Part shown: positions 43,571 to 52,274 of the stretch, one piece after another
Position numbering within the stretch: the stretch's first letter is position 1
How the letters are laid out: each line of letters starts with the position of its first letter
Assembly (NCBI RefSeq): GCF_000005825.2
Contig: NC_013791.2
Location: 2,418,001-2,482,000, forward strand
Length of the DNA: 64,000 bases
Origin: Alkalihalophilus pseudofirmus OF4
GTDB taxonomy: Bacteria > Bacillota > Bacilli > Bacillales > Bacillaceae_D
Direction of reading: 5' to 3'
The notes under the pieces: generated by a model
Seen by the model: only the letters and a program-made list of their open reading frames with translations
Told to the model about the DNA's origin: nothing
The model's database searches: none
Program-made: the position numbers and the translations under genes

Positions 43571-46500
43571 TTAAACTAATTCTATAAGCAAATCACCAGT
43601 TAAGATCGGATCTCCATCACTTACAAATACTTCTTTTACTTCTCCATCAAATGCGGCTTGAACCGTCGTCTCCATCTTCATTGCTTCTGTGATCATGAGA
43701 TGGTCGCCTTTTTGTACTTTGTCGCCTTTTTGTACTAATGTTTTAACTACGGTACCTGGCATAGACGCCCCAATTTGATTAGGGTTGTCTTTATCAACTT
43801 TCGGTCTAGCTACAGTCGTACTTGCCACATTCATATCCTTAATAACCACTTCACGCGGCTGGCCATTTAATTCGAAATAAACGATCCGTGTACCATCGTC
43901 CTGCGGTTTTGAAAGGGAAACCAATTTCACAATTAATGTTTTTCCTTTCTCAATTTCCACTTCGATTTCTTCTCCAAGCCTCATGCCATAGAAGAACGTC
44001 AGTGTATCTAGAACAGAGACGTCACCAAATTGATTTCTAAATGCCTCAAACTCAGTAAACACTTTTGGATAAAGCGCATAAGAAAGCATATCATGGCTGG
44101 TCACTTGACGATCAAGCTGCTTAAATAATTTTTCTTTAATTTCTTGGAAATCGACAGGCTCCATATTTTCACTAGGGCGGCCTTCAATCGGCTTACGGCC
44201 TTTTAAGATAATCTTTTGGAGCTTCTCAGGGAAACCTTGATACGGCTGGCCTAACTGACCTTCAAATAATTCAACCACAGAATCTGGGAAGTCAAGTGAC
44301 TCTCCTTTATTGTAGATGTCTTCTTCAGTCAAGTTATTTTGAACCATGTATAATGCCATATCCCCTACTACTTTAGAAGAAGGTGTTACTTTCACAACAT
44401 CTCCAAACATATCATTGACCGTACGATACATTTTCTTTACTTCATTCCAGCGAGCAGCTAATCCTACTGCTTTTGCTTGCTGCTGAAGGTTGCTGTATTG
44501 TCCCCCTGGCATTTCATGCTCATATACTTCCGTATGAGGAGCGTTCATGCCGCTTTCAAAACCAGCATAATATTTTCTAGTCCCATCCCAGAACTCGCCT
44601 AACTGCTCTAATGCTTTAATGTCTACATTCGGCTTGCGCTCTGAGTGACTTAGTGCATAGTACAAGCTGTTTGCACTTGGCTGAGATGTAAGGCCTGCCA
44701 TAGAACTTACAGCTACATCGACGATATCTACGCCTGCCTCAATCGCTTTGGCATACATAAATAGTCCGTTGCCGCTTGTATCATGAGTATGCAGGTGAAT
44801 AGGGATATCGACCGTTTCTTTAAGGGTAGAGATCAATTGATATGCTGCTTCAGGCTTTAATAATCCTGCCATATCTTTAATTCCTAAAATATGCGCACCT
44901 GCTTGCTCTAACTCTTTAGCTAGATTTTTGTAGTAGGCAAGATCATATTTTGGTCTTGACGAATCAAGAATATCTCCTGTATAACACATGGCAGCTTCAG
45001 CAATTTTGTTGTTATTTCGCACAGAATCAATGGCTAAAGTCATACCTGGCACCCAGTTTAAGCTGTCAAAGATACGGAATACATCAATGCCGGCATTGCT
45101 TGATTTTGCTACGAATTCTTCAATAACGTTATCCGGGTAATTCTTGTATCCTACCGCGTTTGATGCACGAAGCAACATTTGAAAGAGGACATTTGGCGCT
45201 TGCTTACGCAGCGTAATTAAACGCTCCCAAGGGTCCTCATGCAAGAAGCGCATCGCAACATCAAATGTAGCTCCGCCCCACATCTCCATTGAGAATAAGT
45301 TTGGAAGCATACGAGCTGTTGGCTCTGCGATTTGCTTAAGGTCATGTGTTCTCACTCGGGTTGCAAGTAATGACTGATGAGCATCACGGAAAGTGGTATC
45401 AGTAAGAAGAACGTCTTTTTGTTCTTTAACCCATTTCGCTAAGGCTTCAGGTCCTTCCTTATCTAAGATTTGCTTTGTTCCGTCCGGGATAGGCTCTGTC
45501 AATTTCAGTTTTGGCACTTGCGGCTTATCTAAAATTGGTTTTTTGGCTTTTTCAAGTCCTGGATAACCATTTACAATCGTTTCTCCAATAAACGAAAGCA
45601 TTTTGGTACCACGATCTTTTCGCTTAGGGAAAACGAATAATTCTGGTGTCGTATCAATGAATGATGTATTATATTCACCGTTTAGAAAACGAGGGTGTTG
45701 AACCACATTCTCTAAAAACGCAATATTCGTTTTAATACCGCGGATTCGGAATTCTTTTAGGTTACGAAGCATTTTCGCTGCGGCGCTTTCAAATGTTAAA
45801 GCCCAAGTCGATACTTTCACTAATAAGGAATCATAGTAAGGAGTGATAACCGCTCCTTGGAATCCATTTCCAGCATCAAGTCGAACACCGAAACCTCCAC
45901 CCGTACGATAGGCATTAATACGGCCAGTATCAGGCATAAATCCGTTACTTGGATCTTCAGTTGTTACTCGAGACTGTATAGCAAAACCATTACACACGAT
46001 TTCTTCTTGAGCTGGTATTCCAACCTTTGCACTGTGCAGCTGCTCGCCGTCAGCAATCAAAAGCTGTGATTGGACAATGTCAATACCTGTGACCATTTCG
46101 GTAATGGTATGCTCAACCTGTACTCTAGGGTTCACTTCAATAAAATAGAACTCTCCCGTATCAGTTACAAGAAACTCAACCGTACCTGCATTTAAATAGT
46201 TCACATTTTCCATCAATTGTACAGCCGCAGCACAAATTCGTTCGCGCAGTTCTATATCTAATGAAACACTCGGTGCAATTTCAACTACTTTTTGATGACG
46301 TCTTTGTACGGAACAATCGCGATCATATAGATGCACCGTAGAACCATGTTTATCTGCTAAGATCTGTACTTCAATATGTTTAGGGTTTTCAATAAATTTT
46401 TCTACATAAACCTCGTCGTTACCAAAAGCAGATTTAGCTTCTGATTTTGCACGCTCGTACGATTCCTTCATTTCAGACTTTGAACGGACAATTCTCATCC

Positions 46501-47017
46501 CGCGTCCGCCGCCGCCTAAAGACGCTTTAATAATAAACGGGTAGCCGTGTTCTTCTCCAAATTTCTCGACTTCCTCAAGGCTTAATACAGGCCCGTCACT
46601 TCCAGGAATGACAGGTAGATTTGCTTTTACAGCCTGGGTTCTAGCCTGTACCTTATCTCCGAACATAATGAGATGTTCAAGTTCAGGACCGATAAAGATT
46701 ATACCTTCTTCTTTACAGCGAGTAGCAAAGTCAATGTTCTCTGATAGAAATCCGTATCCAGGGTGAATTGCATCTACATCATGTAACTTAGCCACTTCGA
46801 TGATGTTTTCGATATCTAAATAGGCATCGATTGGCTTTTTACCTTCTCCAACCAAATAGGCTTCATCCGCTTTATATCTGTGGTAAGCACCCGCATCTTC
46901 TTTTGAGTAGATTGCGACCGTACGAATATGTAATTCAGTACAAGCACGGAATATACGAATTGCAATTTCTCCTCGGTTAGCTACTAAGACCTTTTTAATG
47001 TTGTTTAAACCATTCAT
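43571..47017 (-). CDS. pycA: pyruvate carboxylase
   Basis: PycA carboxylates pyruvate to oxaloacetate, feeding the citric acid cycle and gluconeogenesis. The 1148-residue protein has a biotin carboxylase domain at about 5-455 (KVLVANRGEIAIRIFRA, then GGGGRGMRI), a carboxyltransferase domain at about 530-800 starting LLTDTTFRDAHQSLLATR, and a C-terminal biotinyl domain with the biotinylated Lys near 1114 in EAMKMET. GGAGG precedes the ATG. A cre-like site lies 127 bp upstream of the start. The usual ftsW-pycA neighbourhood is replaced by ylaN-pycA. Confidence 0.97.
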   Translation of the reverse strand: MNGLNNIKKVLVANRGEIAIRIFRACTELHIRTVAIYSKEDAGAYHRYKADEAYLVGEGKKPIDAYLDIENIIEVAKLHDVDAIHPGYGFLSENIDFATRCKEEGIIFIGPELEHLIMFGDKVQARTQAVKANLPVIPGSDGPVLSLEEVEKFGEEHGYPFIIKASLGGGGRGMRIVRSKSEMKESYERAKSEAKSAFGNDEVYVEKFIENPKHIEVQILADKHGSTVHLYDRDCSVQRRHQKVVEIAPSVSLDIELRERICAAAVQLMENVNYLNAGTVEFLVTDTGEFYFIEVNPRVQVEHTITEMVTGIDIVQSQLLIADGEQLHSAKVGIPAQEEIVCNGFAIQSRVTTEDPSNGFMPDTGRINAYRTGGGFGVRLDAGNGFQGAVITPYYDSLLVKVSTWALTFESAAAKMLRNLKEFRIRGIKTNIAFLENVVQHPRFLNGEYNTSFIDTTPELFVFPKRKDRGTKMLSFIGETIVNGYPGLEKAKKPILDKPQVPKLKLTEPIPDGTKQILDKEGPEALAKWVKEQKDVLLTDTTFRDAHQSLLATRVRTHDLKQIAEPTARMLPNLFSMEMWGGATFDVAMRFLHEDPWERLITLRKQAPNVLFQMLLRASNAVGYKNYPDNVIEEFVAKSSNAGIDVFRIFDSLNWVPGMTLAIDSVRNNNKIAEAAMCYTGDILDSSRPKYDLAYYKNLAKELEQAGAHILGIKDMAGLLKPEAAYQLISTLKETVDIPIHLHTHDTSGNGLFMYAKAIEAGVDIVDVAVSSMAGLTSQPSANSLYYALSHSERKPNVDIKALEQLGEFWDGTRKYYAGFESGMNAPHTEVYEHEMPGGQYSNLQQQAKAVGLAARWNEVKKMYRTVNDMFGDVVKVTPSSKVVGDMALYMVQNNLTEEDIYNKGESLDFPDSVVELFEGQLGQPYQGFPEKLQKIILKGRKPIEGRPSENMEPVDFQEIKEKLFKQLDRQVTSHDMLSYALYPKVFTEFEAFRNQFGDVSVLDTLTFFYGMRLGEEIEVEIEKGKTLIVKLVSLSKPQDDGTRIVYFELNGQPREVVIKDMNVASTTVARPKVDKDNPNQIGASMPGTVVKTLVQKGDKVQKGDHLMITEAMKMETTVQAAFDGEVKEVFVSDGDPILTGDLLIELV

Positions 47018-47143
47018 ATACTTTCTCCTCCACTCTCCTAAATAATCCTGTTATATCTTTCTCATCATGCTTGTATTCTAGTATAGAGAAAATGTGATCG
47101 ATTTGGCAAATAAATTTTTGACAATTTCGATTCATCGGGTAAT

Positions 47144-47157
47144 TAAAAGCGTTTACA
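47144..47157 (-). promoter_or_regulatory. candidate CcpA cre site upstream of pycA
   Basis: TGTAAACGCTTTTA on the minus strand fits the cre consensus WTGNAANCGNWNNCW with a single mismatch. It lies 127 bp upstream of the pycA start and downstream of the ylaN terminator. Confidence 0.45.
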
Positions 47158-47195
47158 AAACACTTTTCAATCCAGCGATAATTGGGATTGAACAT

Positions 47196-47233
47196 AAAAA
47201 AGTCAAGCATCCTAAATGGAGCTTGACTTTTTT
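47196..47233. terminator. ylaN terminator
   Basis: AAAAAAGTCAAGC pairs with GCTTGACTTTTTT around a 12-nt loop. It touches the last base of the ylaN stop codon and separates ylaN from pycA. Confidence 0.85.
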
Positions 47234-47514
47234 TATTTGCGTAATGATGCTTCGTGAAGGGCTGCTAACTTACGTTCTAATTCATTTAACAGCTGTTTAC
47301 CTTCTTCTTCCCTAACAAGCTCAAGGCGAATGGCAAAGTCAATTTCTCTAGACAAACCAAACATCTGTGTATCTAAAACCTCTTCATAAAGAGGACACTG
47401 TGGCATCGTTAAATTTTCCATTTGCACTTCGATAAGCTGTTGGATCTTCTCAGCATCGGATTTTAGAAGGGCATACGCTCGTTCATTATGCTTATTGACC
47501 ATCTCTTGAGACAC
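47233..47514 (-). CDS. ylaN: YlaN (UPF0358), Fur-associated iron-homeostasis protein
   Basis: This 93-residue helical protein matches YlaN. In B. subtilis and S. aureus YlaN binds iron and acts together with Fur to relieve repression of iron-uptake genes. The conserved stretch is [46 protein letters not shown] at about 13-58. The start is GTG with AAGGAGG 8 nt upstream. It is a single gene closed by a terminator. In B. subtilis ftsW lies between ylaN and pycA; here it does not. Confidence 0.92.
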   Translation of the reverse strand: MSQEMVNKHNERAYALLKSDAEKIQQLIEVQMENLTMPQCPLYEEVLDTQMFGLSREIDFAIRLELVREEEGKQLLNELERKLAALHEASLRK

Positions 47515-47629
47515 GAGATCCCCCTCCTTACTTATTTATATCAATGATTTAATAGTATCTTTTATATACTAAAAATGCAATGATTTTAAGACTAATTAAC
47601 GATTTAGTTGCAAATGATTTTCAAACTCA

Positions 47630-48553
47630 TTAGAAAATACTCAAGTGATAATAACTAGACAATGCCTCAAGCAGCTTCATTCCAGCCACACTATTCCCCT
47701 TCTCATCTAATGCCGGGCCATAAATACCTATACCAATGCTATTAGGTACAGCACCAACAATTCCGCCAGACACACCGCTTTTTGCCGGAATTCCTACTCT
47801 GATAGCAAACTCTCCTGATGAATTATACATGCCGCAAGTGACCATAAATGTTTTCACAAGTCTTGCAATTTCAAACGGAATAATCTCTTCACCTTCTTCA
47901 TTTTTACCGCCATTAGCTAACACAAATCCGATTCTCGCCAAATCATCACAATCGACTTCAATGGCACACTGCTTAGTATAAAAGTCTAATAATTGGTCAA
48001 CGTTTTCATCAATAATTCGATGTTGCTTCATAAAAAAAGCAAGGGAGCGATTAAGATCAGCTGTGTTAAATTCAGATTGTGCAACTTCACGATTATAGGT
48101 CACACTAGGACGTGCGCTCATTTTTCTAATCAATTGAAGAAGCCTCTCAAGCCTCTCTTCTGTTGATTCACCTTTTATGAGGTGACTGACGGCCAAGGCT
48201 CCTGCATTGATCATTGGATTAAGCGGTTTGGCGACAAGCGACTCTAATTTTGCTATTGAATTGTAAGGATCTCCCGTAGGTTCCATCCCTACTTTATCAA
48301 AAACGACTTCCTCCCCATGGTCCATTAAGGCAAGGGCTAAAGTAAGCACTTTCGAAATACTTTGTAATGTGAACATCTCGGTTGAGTGACCTGCTGAAAA
48401 ACATGTTTCTTTGCCATCGAAAATTGAGACGGCTAAAATACCTTGATCTGCTTTAGCTAGCGCAGGTATATAATCTGCCACTTTGCCCTCTGCAGCATAT
48501 GGTTCTGCTTCTTTTACTAACTTCTCTAACTGTTCACCGTACTGACAGACCAT
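47630..48553 (-). CDS. glsA: glutaminase
   Basis: GlsA (YlaM) hydrolyses glutamine to glutamate and ammonia. The 307-residue protein belongs to the serine-dependent beta-lactamase-fold glutaminases. The nucleophile motif is TLQSISKVLTLALAL near 64-78 (S-x-x-K). PMINAGALAV near 115, SEFNTADLNRSLAFFMK near 159 and PAKSGVSGGIVGAVP near 252 complete the signature. The start is the ATG with GGAG 8 nt upstream; a GTG three codons earlier abuts the SD. It lies beside ylaN, as in B. subtilis. Confidence 0.95.
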   Translation of the reverse strand: MVCQYGEQLEKLVKEAEPYAAEGKVADYIPALAKADQGILAVSIFDGKETCFSAGHSTEMFTLQSISKVLTLALALMDHGEEVVFDKVGMEPTGDPYNSIAKLESLVAKPLNPMINAGALAVSHLIKGESTEERLERLLQLIRKMSARPSVTYNREVAQSEFNTADLNRSLAFFMKQHRIIDENVDQLLDFYTKQCAIEVDCDDLARIGFVLANGGKNEEGEEIIPFEIARLVKTFMVTCGMYNSSGEFAIRVGIPAKSGVSGGIVGAVPNSIGIGIYGPALDEKGNSVAGMKLLEALSSYYHLSIF

Positions 48554-48692
48554 CGCACTCACTCCAAAAAGGTTATTTCTTTTATTATACCCAGATGTGA
48601 CAAATACATGGTAACGCTTTATACTTGATAGGAAGATGAAGATGAAATTAGAGTACGAATGAAAGATTAACTAGATTGGAGGAATTGCAGCA

Positions 48693-49202
48693 ATGGAGGA
48701 ATTTGTTATTTTTATTGAAGGGAATGTAGACCATCCCTTAACCATCGACCCAAGTGTTTGGATCTTTGATGAGCGAAAAGTAGATTTAACTACATACTTT
48801 ACAGAGGAAAGAATAGTGGAAGATAAGGATGAAGCTTATACCAAAGCCATCTCGGCTCAGTGGGATAAAGAGATTATCGAGGGCTCTGCTCCCCCAAACC
48901 CAAACTCAAATGACAACAAAATTCAATACAACAAAGAAGAATTAACAACAGGCTCTTTTGGCATGCCGCTAGCTCCCTTCTTACAAAATGTGAAACCGAA
49001 TCAAGACGTTCGTGAGGTTTTAGTTGAACAAGAAGGCGGAACGATTCAAACCATTCCATTATCAGAAGCGATGGAAATGGTCGCTGGGTTCTCAAAAGAA
49101 GGGAAGCCGCTTATAGAAACTGGCCCTATTCACCTTTATTACGGAGACGGCCGTAACAGAGAAGAGCCAATTACTCATGTAAGAAAGCTTGTATTAAAAT
49201 AA
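48693..49202 (+). CDS. conserved hypothetical protein (ylaK-ylaM region)
   Basis: This 169-residue acidic protein has a conserved-looking N-terminus, VIFIEGNVDHPLTIDPSVWIFDERKVDLTTYF. A polar, Asn/Pro-rich middle and a segment ending THVRKLVLK follow. No signal, membrane segment or catalytic motif is seen. Similar Bacillaceae proteins have been annotated as peptidyl-prolyl isomerases in some genomes, from memory; I see no cyclophilin, FKBP or parvulin motif to support that. GGAGG lies 10 nt before the ATG. It is divergent from glsA. Confidence 0.7.
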   Translation: MEEFVIFIEGNVDHPLTIDPSVWIFDERKVDLTTYFTEERIVEDKDEAYTKAISAQWDKEIIEGSAPPNPNSNDNKIQYNKEELTTGSFGMPLAPFLQNVKPNQDVREVLVEQEGGTIQTIPLSEAMEMVAGFSKEGKPLIETGPIHLYYGDGRNREEPITHVRKLVLK

Positions 49203-49282
49203 GGTACAGCGCGGGGTGAGACAATACCATTAGCAACATGCAATGCCTGCTATCTATTGGATTTCGCGTTGCACTTCTCCTA

Positions 49283-49384
49283 AAATATACTACGTTTTCC
49301 ACGGGAAGCTGGTGAGCCTCCTCGTGCTACTGCACTGCGGGGTCTCACCTTTGCTTTTGCTTCCACCGGAGCCTACGTATATTT
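49283..49384. repeat. 102-bp imperfect-hairpin intergenic repeat, probably dispersed
   Basis: The 246-nt gap between 49202 and 49449 contains a GC-richer palindromic block. Its ends AAATATAC and GTATATTT, then TACGTTTTCC and GGAGCCTACG, GGGAAGC and GCTTCC, and GGTGAG and CTCACC are nested complements around GTGCTACTGCAC. An additional GGTGAGAC lies at 49214-49221. The nested elements resemble a repetitive intergenic element I have met in many Bacillaceae (GGAG-CTCC-GTGAGACCCC-type). Copy number cannot be judged from one window. Confidence 0.6.
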
Positions 49385-49448
49385 CATCCGCTAAGTTATC
49401 ACACTTTCCCCATTCTAGTTATAGAAATTTTTTAAAACAGCATCAATT

Positions 49449-50780
49449 TTATAATAAATCTGCTGCTAATTGGGCTAAGCCTGATCGTTCCCCTTTAACG
49501 AGCTTCACATGACCGCTTACAGTTTGATCCTTGAATTTCTCCACTACATAGGTCAGGCCATTATTATATTCATCAAGGTACGGATGATCGATCTGCTGAG
49601 GGTCACCCATCAAAACAATTTTACTTCTTTCCCCTACCCTGGTTAAGATCGTTTTCACTTCGTGTTTTGTTAAATTTTGAGCTTCATCAATAATGATAAA
49701 TTGGTCTGGTATACTTCTTCCTCTAATATAGGTAAGTGCTTCTACTTGAATTGACCCCATACCAGCTAAGATCTGATCAATCTCTCCTGGCTTCTTTGTA
49801 TTGAACAAAAATTCAAGATTATCATAAATAGGCTGCATCCAAGGTCTTAATTTTTCTTCTTTTTCTCCTGGAAGATAACCTAAATCTTTTCCTAACGGGA
49901 CAACAGGTCTCGCTACGACTAGCTTTTTAAACTTACCCATATCTTCTGTTTGCATTAATCCTGCAGCAAGAGACAATAACGTCTTACCTGTTCCTGCTTT
50001 TCCAATCATAGTAATGAGACTGATATCATCTCTAAGCAATAATTCAAATGCCATTCTTTGCTGAACATTTCTTGGCTTAATTCCCCACACTTGATCAGGG
50101 TCACTTACAAAAGGCTTCACTTTCTTCCCATCAGGCTCTACTTTACCTAGTGCAGAGCTCGAACTGCCAAGCGCATCTTTCATAATGATAAACTGATGGG
50201 GGTAAAAAGGATGCTTGGTCAATTCTGAGATGGCAAGCTCTCCTTGGGAATAAAAGCGTTTCATCACGTCTGCATCAACATAAATTTCTACATAACCAGG
50301 ATAGACTGAATCAAATTCTACAACACGATCACTTAAAAAATCTTCTGCCGGAAGGCCAAGTGCATCTGCTTTTACTCTAACTAGGGCATCCTTGCTCACT
50401 AAGATTACATGTTTCCCTTCAACACGCTCTTGTTCCTCTAGCATTAAGTTCAAGGCAACAGCAATAATCCGATTATCATTTGACATTTCTGCAAATGAAT
50501 CTTTTAATCGTTGAAAGGAGCGATGATTTAATTCCACTCGGAGTTTTCCCCCGCCTTCTAATGGTACACCCTCATGCAGCTTACCCTTTGTCCGTAATTT
50601 ATCTATAAGTTTTGAGAAATGGCGGGCATTTCTGCCTACCTCATCCATATACCTCTTTTTCGAATCCACTTCTTCTAATACAACGGCTGGAATAACCACT
50701 TCATTCTCTGCAAATGAGAAAATGGAGTGAGGGTCCTGTAGTAGTACGTTTGTATCTAAAACGTAGATTTTATTCAACAT
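49449..50780 (-). CDS. ylaK: PhoH-family ATPase with PIN domain (YlaK/PhoH2)
   Basis: This 443-residue protein joins an N-terminal PIN ribonuclease domain at about 1-150 (KIYVLDTNVLLQDP, then VVLEEVDSKK and DNRIIAVALN, giving the acidic residues) to a PhoH ATPase domain. Its Walker A is MIGKAGTGKTLLSLAAGL near 258-275, and its Walker B is FIIIDEAQNLTKHEV. PIN-PhoH (PhoH2) proteins unwind and cleave RNA. It has GGAGG close to the ATG. In B. subtilis ylaK lies in this same neighbourhood. Confidence 0.93.
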   Translation of the reverse strand: MLNKIYVLDTNVLLQDPHSIFSFAENEVVIPAVVLEEVDSKKRYMDEVGRNARHFSKLIDKLRTKGKLHEGVPLEGGGKLRVELNHRSFQRLKDSFAEMSNDNRIIAVALNLMLEEQERVEGKHVILVSKDALVRVKADALGLPAEDFLSDRVVEFDSVYPGYVEIYVDADVMKRFYSQGELAISELTKHPFYPHQFIIMKDALGSSSSALGKVEPDGKKVKPFVSDPDQVWGIKPRNVQQRMAFELLLRDDISLITMIGKAGTGKTLLSLAAGLMQTEDMGKFKKLVVARPVVPLGKDLGYLPGEKEEKLRPWMQPIYDNLEFLFNTKKPGEIDQILAGMGSIQVEALTYIRGRSIPDQFIIIDEAQNLTKHEVKTILTRVGERSKIVLMGDPQQIDHPYLDEYNNGLTYVVEKFKDQTVSGHVKLVKGERSGLAQLAADLL

Positions 50781-50977
50781 TCCGCCTCCTGACTCAAGTA
50801 TCGTTACGCTGCTTGCTATTAATTTATGCGAGTTCCTGTAATAATGTCTCTAATTCATTTACTCTTTCTCATTAACACTATATGTCTAAGCCCTATAAGA
50901 TAGACGAGGAATCTATAAATAGCTTGGAATGATTATATGAAATAAGATCATATGAAATGAAGAACAAGTGAAAGCTA

Positions 50978-51012
50978 AAGGCGGCCTGCACAAATACTGC
51001 GCAGGCCGCCTT
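50978..51012. terminator. GC-rich hairpin at the end of the YlaL-like gene
   Basis: AAGGCGGCCTGC pairs with GCAGGCCGCCTT (12 bp, 11-nt loop). On the minus strand it is followed only by TTTAGCTTTC, so it is a weaker-tailed terminator. Confidence 0.6.
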
Positions 51013-51015
51013 CCC

Positions 51016-51480
51016 TTATTCATTATTATATGTTTTTAATGCTTCCATCACTTGACGGTCTAACTTCGCTGCCGCCTCAGCATCATAAGTTTTATCATAT
51101 TCAGGATTTTGTACAATTTTTGCACCATAAAACATAACATCACGTACTTCTTCCACGTCCACTTCAATTAATGACAGCTTTAATGGAACAGAATCCATTT
51201 TTTCACTTTTAATCATTGCTTTTCCTGAAACTGAATAGGTCGAACCATTGGCAATGATCGTCAAGACCACACCAGGCTCCTCTTTAATATTTGTAATAAT
51301 GCGTGATCGGTTATCAATCGCAAAACGGAGCTTTTTATTTGTAGGCGCATACACCCAGGATATCGCATTTACATTCGGAGATTTTTTCTCAAAGTCTACT
51401 GTAGCTAGAGTAACATACCGCTCTTTCTGTAAATGAGGCAGCAGTTCATTTGTCAACTCATGTTCTACTTGATTAGCCAT
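51016..51480 (-). CDS. ylaL: pyridoxamine 5'-phosphate oxidase-fold protein (YlaL-like)
   Basis: This 154-residue protein has the FMN-binding split-barrel pattern of the PNPOx-like superfamily: YVTLATVDFEKKSPNVNAISWVYAPTNKKLRFAIDNRSR, IKEEPGVVLTIIANGSTYSVSGKA, and a C-terminal helix. Such proteins bind flavin, F420 or heme-like ligands; the ligand here is unknown. GGGGG precedes the ATG. Its position next to phoH and ylaI fits ylaL; the symbol rests mainly on synteny. Confidence 0.72.
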   Translation of the reverse strand: MANQVEHELTNELLPHLQKERYVTLATVDFEKKSPNVNAISWVYAPTNKKLRFAIDNRSRIITNIKEEPGVVLTIIANGSTYSVSGKAMIKSEKMDSVPLKLSLIEVDVEEVRDVMFYGAKIVQNPEYDKTYDAEAAAKLDRQVMEALKTYNNE

Positions 51481-51677
51481 ATTGATCCCCCCTATAATTA
51501 ATTACTTATAAGTATACTATACCTATATTAATCATTTTTTAAAACTTGTTTCTTTTTTTTGAAGATCCCTTTACAATAAAGATAGAATCCCATTTCTTAT
51601 AGACAGCGATCAGACTTAAAAAGTTGATGAATTGTGTTGATAGGACCCAAGGGTTAACCGATTGGAGTGATAAGGTC

Positions 51678-51881
51678 ATGAGAGTAAAATGTGTACTCTG
51701 TGATAAAATTGACAAAATAGATGACCAGCTCCCATTAGCAAAACGCTTACGCAATCGTCCGATTCATACGTATATGTGTAATGAATGTGACGAGCGGATC
51801 AGGGAGCGGACACTAGAAAGACAAGCAAGCGGGAATTTCACTTTAACCTATAAAACTGAAAAAGAAAGCGAGTGGCTATAA
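51678..51881 (+). CDS. ylaI: DUF2197 zinc-ribbon protein YlaI
   Basis: This 67-residue protein starts MRVKCVLCDKIDKIDDQLPL and has two CxxC pairs, CVLC and CNEC, forming a likely zinc ribbon. A basic helix (ERIRERTLERQ) follows. The function is unknown. The ATG has AAGG close by and GGAG 10 nt upstream; the open frame extends further upstream without an SD. It is convergent with ylaH across a hairpin that overlaps its 3' end. Confidence 0.85.
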   Translation: MRVKCVLCDKIDKIDDQLPLAKRLRNRPIHTYMCNECDERIRERTLERQASGNFTLTYKTEKESEWL

Positions 51882-51898
51882 ACCACTCGCTTTCTTTT
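51861..51898. terminator. bidirectional terminator between ylaI and ylaH
   Basis: AAAGAAAGCGAGTGG pairs with CCACTCGCTTTCTTT around a 7-nt loop. The left arm is within the ylaI coding sequence. Confidence 0.88.
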
Positions 51899-51915
51899 AT
51901 TTTATCCTTATTATT

Positions 51916-52245
51916 TTATCCTTCCTTTTTCTCTTCCCGGTGTCTGTACAAACGGTAACGATAAATTGCAAGGATTAGTGCAGAAATAATAAGAACGACA
52001 ATAATCGGTGCGCCGAATGCAAATTCCATCAGCCACAATACAAAGCAGCCGATAATAAGCATAATATATACAACGACCTTTTTTAGGATTGGCAGTTCTC
52101 TTGCAAATCCAAGGTTAAAAACCAAGATAGCCAAAATCACAATCGCTATATATGCTAACAGCCCATACCATGGATTCTCAGCAGTTGCCTGCATCAGCCA
52201 CGAATAGCCTTCAAGATCTGCCTCTTGTAATTGTTGGTTGTCCAC
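51916..52245 (-). CDS. ylaH: YlaH-like membrane protein
   Basis: This 109-residue protein has three membrane helices (about 27-45, 54-74 and 77-95) and a basic C-terminal tail (YRYRLYRHREEKKEG). It matches the YlaH-like family: WYGLLAYIAIVILAILVFNLGFARELPILKK. The function is unknown. The start is GTG with GGAG 4 nt upstream, which is tight. It lies 29 nt downstream of typA and is likely cotranscribed with it. Confidence 0.85.
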   Translation of the reverse strand: MDNQQLQEADLEGYSWLMQATAENPWYGLLAYIAIVILAILVFNLGFARELPILKKVVVYIMLIIGCFVLWLMEFAFGAPIIVVLIISALILAIYRYRLYRHREEKKEG

Positions 52246-52274
52246 CTATCTCCCCAACCTTTCATGCCTTTTTA

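Noticed and set aside
46995..47210. 71-codon minus-strand frame overlapping the pycA start
   Set aside because: It overlaps pycA in another frame, has no good ribosome-binding site, and reads through the cre-like site and the ylaN terminator.
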